DNA from: Nostoc sp. JL34
GTDB taxonomy: Bacteria; Cyanobacteriota; Cyanobacteriia; Cyanobacteriales; Nostocaceae
Direction: 5' to 3'
Assembly (NCBI RefSeq): GCF_017114945.1
Contig: NZ_JABXKQ010000071.1
Coordinates: 1 to 42,223, forward strand
DNA: 42,223 nt
Part shown: piece by piece, positions 35,722-42,223 of the stretch
Numbering within the stretch: the first letter of the stretch is position 1
How the letters are laid out: each line of letters opens with the position of its first letter
The notes under the pieces: model-generated
Told to the model about the DNA's origin: nothing
The model's input: only the letters and a program-made list of their open reading frames with translations
Databases searched by the model: none
Made by a program: the position numbers and the translations under genes

Positions 35722-35926
35722 TTTTTTCTCCTTTCTACTGAGATGACCATATACTAATATCCTAGAAATACCTTTGCCAGAACGAGAATGAGTTTTTAGA
35801 CTGGATAAGGGTTTCAGAACAAAATTTGTGTAATTAATTTTGTATTACCACTTACTTGTATCCATTCTTTAAAAGCCAGCAACAGATAGAGCCTTGTCTC
35901 ATCTGTTGCCAAATTTTAGCTTGGTA

Positions 35927-36886
35927 TTAGTCAGGACATCGTTGTTGATACAAGCAGCATTCTTTCGGCTGCTCTGGTAACATTTTTGCAATTTTGCTCC
36001 AAATCTTTGAATCTGGCTGTTCCATCCGGAAATTTGTATAGTTCTGACTCACTAACGGGGCTTTAGCTTCATTTGAATTACCAGAGAAGTAGAAAGATTG
36101 GGGATGGCGATAAGGTTTAGCCGTCTTGTCAAAACTGTCTGGAGTGGGGTTTTTATAAAAAGCGTATCCAAATAAAATTTCTAGTTTATCTTTTGGAAGA
36201 AACATGGAGTATGCTTGCAGAGAATTATTGATATGAGTACTTTGTTTTGGTTGATAAGGCAAATGCTTAATAAAATCAGTGCGTGGAGGGTGGTTATGAG
36301 GTGAGAACAAACAGATCCTTGGCTTCTGGTTCGGTTCTTGACCATAATTCAGAAAATAGGCTTTATTCCCCAAAGACACAAAAGCACAGGTATATTTATT
36401 GCTACGTGGGAAGATAGGCAAACACCGATCTTGATAATATTCCATCATCGCCCCAGTCCCATTCTTCTGATCTTTGGGAATGTAAGTGGAATCGTAGTAC
36501 GTTGTACCATAAGAAACCTCGTAATCACTGGGGGTCAAATTTTCAGGTGGTGAAGTGTAGGGAGGACGAAACTTATCCTCTTTATAATCTTGAAATACCC
36601 GATACATTCTCCAATCACTAATCCACCACTTTGGGTATTGTGGATCGGTTGGTTCACCTTCCTTTCGCTTTGCTAGACAATTATCATCAAAATTTTCTGA
36701 TTCTTGGCAAGTCTCATTATGTACGGTTCGAGTGGGGTATATGTCGTCGGAGCCATCAGAGGCTGTGCGTAATCCAGAGGCACTCGCGTCACCACTGCCT
36801 ATAAAGACTATAGTAATTAAAAAACAAACCACTAAGGAAAGTAAGACTCGCTTTGTTATCAATAGAATCCAACTGAAATTGTTCAT
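35927..36886 (-). CDS. Secreted protein of unknown function
   Basis: The protein has 319 residues with a clear signal sequence (MNNFSWILLITKRVLLSLVV, LITIVFIGSGDASAS). The mature part is rich in Tyr, Pro, Asn and Asp (DIYPTRTVHNETCQES, WWISDWRMYRVFQDYKEDKF) and contains several cysteines, including a CC pair near the end (ECCLYQQRCPD). No catalytic motif is recognised. It is the last gene of a minus-strand set after the ferritin-like and VioB-like genes, which may mean it works with them, but there are 304 bases between them. A secreted or surface-exposed role is inferred from the signal alone. Confidence 0.6.
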   Translation of the reverse strand: MNNFSWILLITKRVLLSLVVCFLITIVFIGSGDASASGLRTASDGSDDIYPTRTVHNETCQESENFDDNCLAKRKEGEPTDPQYPKWWISDWRMYRVFQDYKEDKFRPPYTSPPENLTPSDYEVSYGTTYYDSTYIPKDQKNGTGAMMEYYQDRCLPIFPRSNKYTCAFVSLGNKAYFLNYGQEPNQKPRICLFSPHNHPPRTDFIKHLPYQPKQSTHINNSLQAYSMFLPKDKLEILFGYAFYKNPTPDSFDKTAKPYRHPQSFYFSGNSNEAKAPLVSQNYTNFRMEQPDSKIWSKIAKMLPEQPKECCLYQQRCPD

Positions 36887-37190
36887 GAAGCCTCTTAAAT
36901 TTGATGTTGGGTGTTCTTTTCACTAGGCTGTAAACCTGACTTCAAATCTCTAGATTTGGCTTTTCCATGCATAAATTAGTGTAGTTTTGGCTAGTGTAAG
37001 GACGGAGGTACTGTTTCCGAGCAAAAAATCTGTTCCACTACCAAAAAAGTGCCAAGTTCCGATTCTAGAAGTTGATTCGGAACTTCATTTGGGAAGTTGG
37101 CACTTGATGACACCGACTCTAACACTACCCCTATCAGCGTGCTAAATGACCCATTAGTAAATCTATTGTTAAGGTATGGTAGAGTTGAAT
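36887..37190. other. Intergenic region with nested palindromes
   Basis: Between the ferritin-like gene and the secreted-protein gene. A nested inverted repeat lies at 37049-37103: the outer arms are gtgccaa (37049-37055) and ttggcac (37097-37103), and the inner arms aagttccga (37054-37062) and tcggaactt (37077-37085). It may be a terminator-like or attenuator structure for the minus-strand genes. No ORF is convincing. Confidence 0.4.
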
Positions 37191-38342
37191 TTAAATGAGG
37201 GAGCTAATTGCTTTTTCTGCCCTTGACAATTGGTATTCAAATGAAGGTGCAACACGCTTCTCAGCATCAGTCCCTGTTTTAATTTTCAGTTCTGCCATCT
37301 CCTCAGCTTGCAACTTTAATTCAAACATCACTCCGATAGTTGTATTTAAGTAATCTGGGTAACCATCGAAAGTCTTTTGCAAGCCGTTCAATAAACTTGT
37401 GTAAGAGTAGTTGAACTGATCTACCAAGCGACGTGCTCGGCTACCTTCGGGATACATCTCGGCTTTGGAATTCTCTACAAGTGGATAAATCTTTTCAGAG
37501 TCTAGATTGATTGGTTGATTCAGGTCGTAGACAAATCCACCTGGATTTTCTGGGTCTGGCACCAGGCGACCACCTTTGATAATTTGAGCAAAGCGATAGT
37601 AATGAGCAGGCTGATTTTGTGGATCAAAGGGGCTAAACGTCTGGGTGGCTTGGCTTCTATCCTTACCGTTAAGAGAGCATACTCGTGTCTTCTGTACGGT
37701 TGTCGTTCCTTCGCCCTGCACAATAATCAAGTTCAAGGCTGAGGTGGCTGTGTCCAAATCTGTGATTTCAAATAATTCCGTTCTTGGAAACCATTTTTCA
37801 TCGACAACCTGATTGCGCCGTTGAATGCTTAATGCTCCCTGGTGATGTAAGTCTGTGATTTTTTCAATAATTGCTTGATAGAAGTCTCCAATCGTTTGAT
37901 ACTCTTCGGTTGCTCTCAGGGCGAAGGGGACGGGCTTGGCTGGGTAATCTTCCGGGTCTATAGAGGTTTCTATTTGCATGAAGGTCTTGGTGATTTGATC
38001 TATCGAAAGAGGCGCAAGTCCCACGATTAGATCCGGTTGCACCAATGGTAAGTGCCCTGGATAGGTGGGGATAAAGTCAGGTTTATTGACTTGGGGTGTA
38101 CCACCAATGGCATTCAAAACATTGGCTGCAATGACCATATGCAGCATTTCTTCCCGCACCACTGAGAAAAGGATTTTGGCTACCTCTTGATTAGAGTTAG
38201 GTTGGATAGAATATAGTGCTGTCAGGTAAAGCGGAATGGTTGAATGTTCTAACTCGATCGCTGCTTGCAGATGTCGATAAAGATCCGCAGCTTGTCTGGC
38301 GTTGTGGATCTCTTCAATGATGCGAACGGGAATTTTTAACAT
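37191..38342 (-). CDS. Ferritin-like (iminophenyl-pyruvate dimer synthase VioB-type) protein
   Basis: The protein has 383 residues. The diiron ferritin-like core is clear: AAIELEHSTIPLYLTALYSI (Glu30 and Glu32) and VVREEMLHMVIAANVLNAIG (Glu64, Glu65 and His68, an EExxH motif). GGTPQVNKPDFIPTYPG and FALRATEEYQTIGDFYQAI are typical of the VioB-like ferritin domain (PF12902-type). VioB couples indole-pyruvate imines during violacein synthesis, but most cyanobacterial relatives have no assigned reaction. The upstream gene encodes the protein resembling VioB's N-terminal half, so the two genes together look like a split VioB. Metal binding is strongly predicted; the substrate is unknown. Confidence 0.8.
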   Translation of the reverse strand: MLKIPVRIIEEIHNARQAADLYRHLQAAIELEHSTIPLYLTALYSIQPNSNQEVAKILFSVVREEMLHMVIAANVLNAIGGTPQVNKPDFIPTYPGHLPLVQPDLIVGLAPLSIDQITKTFMQIETSIDPEDYPAKPVPFALRATEEYQTIGDFYQAIIEKITDLHHQGALSIQRRNQVVDEKWFPRTELFEITDLDTATSALNLIIVQGEGTTTVQKTRVCSLNGKDRSQATQTFSPFDPQNQPAHYYRFAQIIKGGRLVPDPENPGGFVYDLNQPINLDSEKIYPLVENSKAEMYPEGSRARRLVDQFNYSYTSLLNGLQKTFDGYPDYLNTTIGVMFELKLQAEEMAELKIKTGTDAEKRVAPSFEYQLSRAEKAISSLI

Positions 38343-38380
38343 ACACTTCTCCTTCTTATGTAGAGCGTTTTTATCAAACA

Positions 38381-38530
38381 GAATTCAGGAGTCAGGAGCC
38401 AGAATTCAGAATTGAATTCTGAACGAAAGAGTGGATGAATAAACGGGTTTAAAACCCCATCGTCTGCACGGTGTCTACAATTGGTTGGGGTCTGAATCCC
38501 CAACGAACATTGATTCTGACTCCTGAATTC
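38381..38530. repeat. Second dispersed repeat with the same 15-bp ends
   Basis: The ends gaattcaggagtcag (38381-38395) and ctgactcctgaattc (38516-38530) are the same inverted 15-mers that border the element at 9697-9907. The interior is different, about 120 bases with cgggtttaaaaccccat and ttggggtctgaatcccca palindromes. It separates the ferritin-like and VioB-like genes (211 bases). Confidence 0.6.
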
Positions 38531-38553
38531 TGACTTCTGAATTCTTCTTCAAG

Positions 38554-40491
38554 TTATGGGTTACGTTGAATTCGCCGCAGGGCAACTTGGAAATTTTGGT
38601 AACCGTGTGCGGTGCTATCGTCTTCTAATGGTGCGTCTGCGACTTCAGGCTCTTGTGCAAATGATGGGATAGATGTTTTCTCAATTGCTTGTAGCCCTTC
38701 TGCTAGAGACGGTTTCTGTCCTGGCCGCAGGACATAGCTGCCATCAGCGTATTGCTCGCGCAACCATCGCAGAATTGTGACTCGCTTGGCATGAGAGAGG
38801 TCACGGGTAACAGGCATGGAATTTGGGTCGTCAACATTTAAGGAGAAAGCCAATTCTAAAATGGCCCGATTCTCCCGCACTGAATCGTAGTCTCCCAGGT
38901 CAACCAAGCGCTTACTCATAATGGGATAGAGGTTGCCATACTGTTGGAAAATGGGGTGAATATGCTCGAACCAGGTAGGGCGATCGGGAATTGGATAGCC
39001 ATCAAAGAGTAAAACGTAGATGGCATCAAGGGATTGTTTTTGATTTTCTGCTTGCCCTTGCAGAGAGTATAGCAGTGTATAAATTTGCCCATCAATGTAA
39101 CCACGGGGATTACCAGGGTCTTGCGTTTCAATTAACAACTTGGCTTTACCAGTAGCATCTGTTGTCAGCGTTAGAGGTAAGTTTTTGAGTGCTTCCTGGG
39201 GCTTGTTTGTCCAAGGTATTTGAGCCTGGGGAGGTGCGGGATCTTTTGGCGAACCGCCGCCCTCAGTATTATCTGGAGGACTGAAAGCTATACTCACTGA
39301 GGCATTGGGTAGTAGATTGCCATAACGACTAGCAAAAAGTTCGATCTTAGCTGTTTCTGTTGGCTCAACTCGTTGCACAAACTTGTCGGCGCGAACCAAT
39401 AACCCGTTAATACTTTCCCGCACCAAGACTTTCCCTCTATTGCTATCAAGCATCTGAATCAGCGCCAAAGGACGTTCGCGTATTAGTTTCAGTTGTTCGG
39501 GAAGCACAGGTGTAGCCCAAATTCCAGCCGTTTTGGACAACCAGTGTGGTGTTCGATAAGGAATTGGGATACCTAATGTAACAAACCCATCGCCTGTGGA
39601 CAGGGTTTCAGACTCTTGAGTATTTTCATCTATAAGAACTGCCAACTGAAGTTTATCAAGGTCTTGCAATGTCAAATCAAAATTCAAGGGTAGAGCATTG
39701 CCCAAATCAACCAAGACAGAGCTTTCTTGTTCATCAACTAAGGCATCAAAGAAGTTAATTTTGTTAAAGGGCGCTCCTGTATTTTCATCAACATTCGGTA
39801 CCATCCGTCGCCCCAAAACAAACGAGTGAGGCTCATTCTCATAGTAAGGGCCGATCGCTCCAATTACCGTACCAAGGGTAAACCGATCCTCGGTCTTGCC
39901 TGTACTATAGCCAAAGGTAGTAAACCGGATTGACAGTTTCCCATTTGCTGATGCAGCCTTCTTTAGTGCCTCTAAAAATTTAGATCCCTTTAAATCATTG
40001 CCCCATTGCAGGTCTGTCAGCACTGACTGAAAAGCAGCAGAGGCTCCTGTAGAGCCAGGTGCTCCCTGACGACGACCAAACATGATGTCCCGAAAAGAAG
40101 CTGGCTCGAACTGCCCAACTAGAAAATCTTCCTGACCGTCTGTTAACCGGATGGTTAACCCCCAAATTGCAGAGGCCATCTGCAACTGTGGGTCAAGATC
40201 CACCATCTTGCCTCCCACTCGGTTGTTAGAACCATCTATGACAAGATTTACAGCAGAATCGTCGCTCATTTCGCCATCAATAACGACGGACTTAACTCTA
40301 CAGTTGATTAAACGGAATGCTCCTGAACCTGTGGGGTTCCACCAACCATTGAACACTTCGCCCATTTGAAAGTCTTGAAAACGCTGTTCAAAAGTTGCAT
40401 TGTCATAATGTCTCACATCGTTGTTGACAGTTGAGACATCTGATTGAAAATCACCGGCAAACACCAGACGTAAGTTATTTTGATAACTCAT
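38554..40491 (-). CDS. VioB N-terminal-like protein (uncharacterised)
   Basis: The protein has 645 residues. Its start, MSYQNNLRLVFAGDFQSDVS, and GEVFNGWWNPTGSGAFRLIN resemble the N-terminal beta-rich half of VioB and of related cyanobacterial proteins. IRLTDGQEDFLVGQFEPASF and GSTGASAAFQSVLTDLQWG also fit. The rest is a beta-rich stretch followed by a helical C-terminal end (REQYADGSYVLRPGQKPSLA). No classical enzyme motif is visible. It is encoded directly before the ferritin-like gene on the same strand (a split VioB pair), and no signal peptide is present. I infer that the two proteins form one oxidative or coupling complex. Confidence 0.65.
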   Translation of the reverse strand: MSYQNNLRLVFAGDFQSDVSTVNNDVRHYDNATFEQRFQDFQMGEVFNGWWNPTGSGAFRLINCRVKSVVIDGEMSDDSAVNLVIDGSNNRVGGKMVDLDPQLQMASAIWGLTIRLTDGQEDFLVGQFEPASFRDIMFGRRQGAPGSTGASAAFQSVLTDLQWGNDLKGSKFLEALKKAASANGKLSIRFTTFGYSTGKTEDRFTLGTVIGAIGPYYENEPHSFVLGRRMVPNVDENTGAPFNKINFFDALVDEQESSVLVDLGNALPLNFDLTLQDLDKLQLAVLIDENTQESETLSTGDGFVTLGIPIPYRTPHWLSKTAGIWATPVLPEQLKLIRERPLALIQMLDSNRGKVLVRESINGLLVRADKFVQRVEPTETAKIELFASRYGNLLPNASVSIAFSPPDNTEGGGSPKDPAPPQAQIPWTNKPQEALKNLPLTLTTDATGKAKLLIETQDPGNPRGYIDGQIYTLLYSLQGQAENQKQSLDAIYVLLFDGYPIPDRPTWFEHIHPIFQQYGNLYPIMSKRLVDLGDYDSVRENRAILELAFSLNVDDPNSMPVTRDLSHAKRVTILRWLREQYADGSYVLRPGQKPSLAEGLQAIEKTSIPSFAQEPEVADAPLEDDSTAHGYQNFQVALRRIQRNP

Positions 40492-41060
40492 TATTGTCTT
40501 TAATTATAAACAGATGAAGAAGGCAGGAGGCAGAGGGCAGTCCCGATGAAAGAAGTTTCAAAAGCCTTGCATGAAAATGTGATGTGAGACGGATCTATAT
40601 GTATAGATACTCATCGAAGGAGCATTTTCAAGTCAGAAGGAAGGTTTCGTTCAGATAGGGATTCAAACCCCACCTGAATGAGAACCACCAAATTGAAAAT
40701 TTGGTGTTCTTGTCTTAAACCCTTGCTCCCTCCGGTCGCGCAGACGGTTCAGACACTCAGAGAAGGGATAAATCCAAATCCCTTCTGCCTTTCTTGATAA
40801 GACACTACTATTTTTATACACGAGATGCGAATAGCCGAAACGATACTTAACATCAGATAACATCATATATGAGGGCGGAGAATGTCCCAACATCTACGGC
40901 TTATGTGAGATGGGAGCGAGTCACAGATTATGCGTCCCCGTTTTGCAGAAAATAATTGGTCGCTTGGCAGTATCATTGCAAGGGAATCTTGATGTCCAAC
41001 CGTCAAGCAGCAATCACTTTAGCTGCACGCTATTCTAAGACAGTGTGAATTCTCTCCCAA
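40492..41060. other. Gene-poor region with palindrome and a degraded gene copy
   Basis: This stretch holds a 9-bp perfect palindrome caccaaatt/aatttggtg at 40686-40706 and, at 40885-41032, a degraded copy of the 3' end of the gene at 41499-42020 and its downstream sequence. No intact gene is visible; a 76-codon minus frame (40663-40893) has no convincing composition. Confidence 0.5.
40885..41032 (+). pseudogene. Degraded duplicate of the 3' end of the gene at 41499-42020
   Basis: It reads WERVTDYASPF, then after a one-base shift AENNWSLGSIIARES and a stop, matching WERVADYASPFSESNSSLRG, INARES of the intact gene. The downstream caagcagcaatcactttagct sequence is also shared with 42054-42074. 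It is a partial duplication with a frameshift, so it is not functional. Confidence 0.7.
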
Positions 41061-41348
41061 TCAACCAACACAAGCAATTCCCCACTGCATAAATTTTGCT
41101 AGCAATTTCTTGATCACAATTTGCAAACCCGGATCATCATCCCAACACTCCTGCAAAAAGTCAAACCCCAGATTTTCCCCTGAATTCGCCGCTCGATTCA
41201 GTTTTTCCTTTCTTACAGGTCGCATATTTGACCGCGGAACTATCGCCTCATGCGACCATTTTTCAGCATTTGGCACAGACGCGGCGGAACAAGTACCTTC
41301 ATCAACGGCTTTGACTCCTACACTCGAAACCGAGTTTTCAAGCAACAA
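41061..41348 (-). CDS. Unknown small protein related to the 33637-33858 fragment
   Basis: The ORF has 95 residues. The C-terminal half GENLGFDFLQECWDDDPGLQ, IVIKKLLAKFMQWGI matches the fragment at 33637-33858, so the domain is real and duplicated in this window. The N-terminal half (MLLENSVSSVGVKAVDEGTC) has no known family. A repeat of the gttcgcgtagcgtctcgtagag type overlaps the beginning, and the frame opens with TTG, so the true start is uncertain. It may be a remnant. No function can be named. Confidence 0.4.
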   Translation of the reverse strand: MLLENSVSSVGVKAVDEGTCSAASVPNAEKWSHEAIVPRSNMRPVRKEKLNRAANSGENLGFDFLQECWDDDPGLQIVIKKLLAKFMQWGIACVG

Positions 41349-41498
41349 CGTTCGCGTAGCGTCTCGTAGAGAAGAGGGATTTCCCTGTTCTACAAGCTCT
41401 GGTGTTTGATTAGCGATCGCTACTCGTCCTCACATCAACACGAAGCGCGCTAAATGCTAAATTTTACTTAGCCACCCAGCAGGAGTTTTCTTTTTCTT

Positions 41499-42020
41499 AT
41501 GTGGTTCTGGTCTGCCGATTCAGTAGAACAAGAATTATTTGATTTATACGCTCCAGCCCTGCAATCGCTCGGCGTAAATTTTAATGATGAGCAACTCCAA
41601 GACACTCTAGAAGCAGCAAGCTATGGCTTAGAAGATGCTTTCAGGAGCGCAATCGTTTATATACTCTGGCTCGAAGAAAACCTAAAGCCGATCTACCCGA
41701 CTGCAATACTAATCGAGGCACTGGCAAATCAATGGCGCACCAAGTACTGGAAACCGGAGTATTTAGAACTTGAACAGTTGCTCTCACCCGGAAAGCGCTG
41801 GTGGAGGGCAGCAGTGGATAAGTGGGGTTACGACGAGCGTAATCAACTAGTTGCAGACATATTTTACGACCACGGGCAGGAATTCATTAAGTTCCGCAAT
41901 GGTAAAGAAATTCTAGTCGATACTGCTTATAAGTGGGGATGGGAGCGAGTCGCAGATTATGCGTCCCCGTTTTCAGAGAGTAATTCGTCGTTGCGCGGTA
42001 TCAATGCAAGGGAATCTTGA
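41499..42020 (+). CDS. Unknown cyanobacterial protein
   Basis: The protein has 173 residues and starts MWFWSADSVEQELFDLYAPA. It is mostly helical, with conserved-looking blocks LQSLGVNFNDEQLQDTLEAA, SYGLEDAFRSAIVYILWLEE and QLLSPGKRWWRAAVDKWGYD, and many aromatic residues. No catalytic motif, signal or membrane segment is recognised. A partial degraded copy of its 3' end exists 900 bases upstream, and terminator-like hairpins follow it. The start has only a weak ribosome-binding site (agcaggag, 16 bases away). I cannot assign a role. Confidence 0.65.
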   Translation: MWFWSADSVEQELFDLYAPALQSLGVNFNDEQLQDTLEAASYGLEDAFRSAIVYILWLEENLKPIYPTAILIEALANQWRTKYWKPEYLELEQLLSPGKRWWRAAVDKWGYDERNQLVADIFYDHGQEFIKFRNGKEILVDTAYKWGWERVADYASPFSESNSSLRGINARES

Positions 42021-42083
42021 TCTACACCTTCTGCATTATTAGATAAGCACCATCAAGCAGCAATCACTTTAGCTATTATGAGT

Positions 42084-42125
42084 AACCCTCTTTGGGGTTT
42101 TTTGTATAAACCCTCGAAAAGGGGG
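42084..42125 (+). terminator. Tandem terminator-like hairpins after the 173-residue gene
   Basis: aaccc at 42084-42088 pairs with gggtt at 42095-42099, followed by a T-run (42098-42103). A second stem lies at 42111-42125 (ccctcgaaaaggggg). The first has the standard hairpin-plus-T-run shape of a Rho-independent terminator. Confidence 0.55.
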
Positions 42126-42168
42126 ATTCTGGAAATTAATGAGACGGGGCTTGGGTTAGCTGCTGAAC

Positions 42169-42184
42169 CAGGGCAAACGCATCT
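42169..42184. repeat. Copy of one end of the 17809-17936 miniature element
   Basis: The 16 bases cagggcaaacgcatct are identical to 17809-17824. Only one end lies inside the window, so this is either a second copy of the element running off the right edge or a solitary remnant. Confidence 0.5.
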
Positions 42185-42217
42185 TATTTACTAATAAAAA
42201 CTAAGGGAGATTCCAAA

Positions 42218-42223
42218 ATGACA
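42218..42223 (+). CDS. Start of a further gene beyond the right edge
   Basis: ATG at 42218 is preceded at suitable distance by aagggaga (42203-42210), a good ribosome-binding site. Only the first two codons (Met-Thr) are visible, so nothing can be said about the product. Confidence 0.4.

Noticed and set aside
40663..40893. 76-codon minus-strand frame
   Set aside because: It reads through a perfect palindrome and a generic repeat, and no family is recognised.

Overview
The window reads as cyanobacterial DNA, probably from a filamentous heterocystous (Nostocales-type) genome. The sequence supports this through many HIP1 octamers (gcgatcgc), a SulP transporter, cyanobacterial-style pentapeptide, CHAT and AAA-like proteins, dispersed Nostoc-like repeats, and several insertion sequences. 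I see no rRNA, tRNA or CRISPR array. This is an accessory or unstable region: many genes are broken by single indels, nonsense codons, internal deletions or insertions. No species can be named from the sequence alone.

Layout. 1-7.3 kb holds small metabolic and regulatory genes: a partial unknown gene, a BNR-repeat protein, a three-fold YbjQ protein, a divergent NmrA/LysR pair, an exported MsrA, a dead glucosidase fragment, and a divergent TetR/GNAT pair sharing a perfect palindromic operator. 7.4-9.6 kb carries a GmhB-like HAD phosphatase and an AIPR-type (abortive infection) protein. 9.7-13.7 kb has a repeat element, then exported envelope enzymes: SpoIID/LytB, a class A beta-lactamase-like hydrolase and a frameshifted polysaccharide deacetylase. 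13.7-14.8 kb is an IS630-type element with recognisable ends. 15.1-20.9 kb has a SulP transporter, an internally deleted DUF2252 gene, a miniature transposable element with a 10-bp target duplication, a zinc-ribbon protein, a frameshifted small protein, and a truncated methylase/strawberry-notch-type helicase.

21.0-33.5 kb is the most interesting block, an NLR-like or programmed-death-like conflict island. It has pentapeptide-repeat proteins, a NACHT NTPase with a glycine-zipper membrane region, a TIR protein, an AAA-like STAND NTPase, and a large AAA/TPR/CHAT protein. Most are linked by one short Gly/Asn-rich motif (consensus roughly GGxLINAxTVNxxxIGGxIxN). It lies at the C-terminus of the pentapeptide partner and at the N-terminus of the effector encoded next, so it looks like a homotypic adaptor. 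The block has grown by tandem duplication and reshuffling: a leftover gene tail, an out-of-frame fusion, an in-frame TGA, and a CHAT domain whose catalytic Cys is Gly.

33.6-42.2 kb holds a second miniature element, an IS4/IS701-like transposase with a frameshift, a truncated gene beside it, a three-gene minus-strand set (VioB-like N-terminal protein, ferritin-like VioB-type enzyme, secreted unknown protein), paralogous fragments of an unknown small protein, and one intact unknown gene with a degraded copy of its 3' end upstream. The last six bases begin a further gene.
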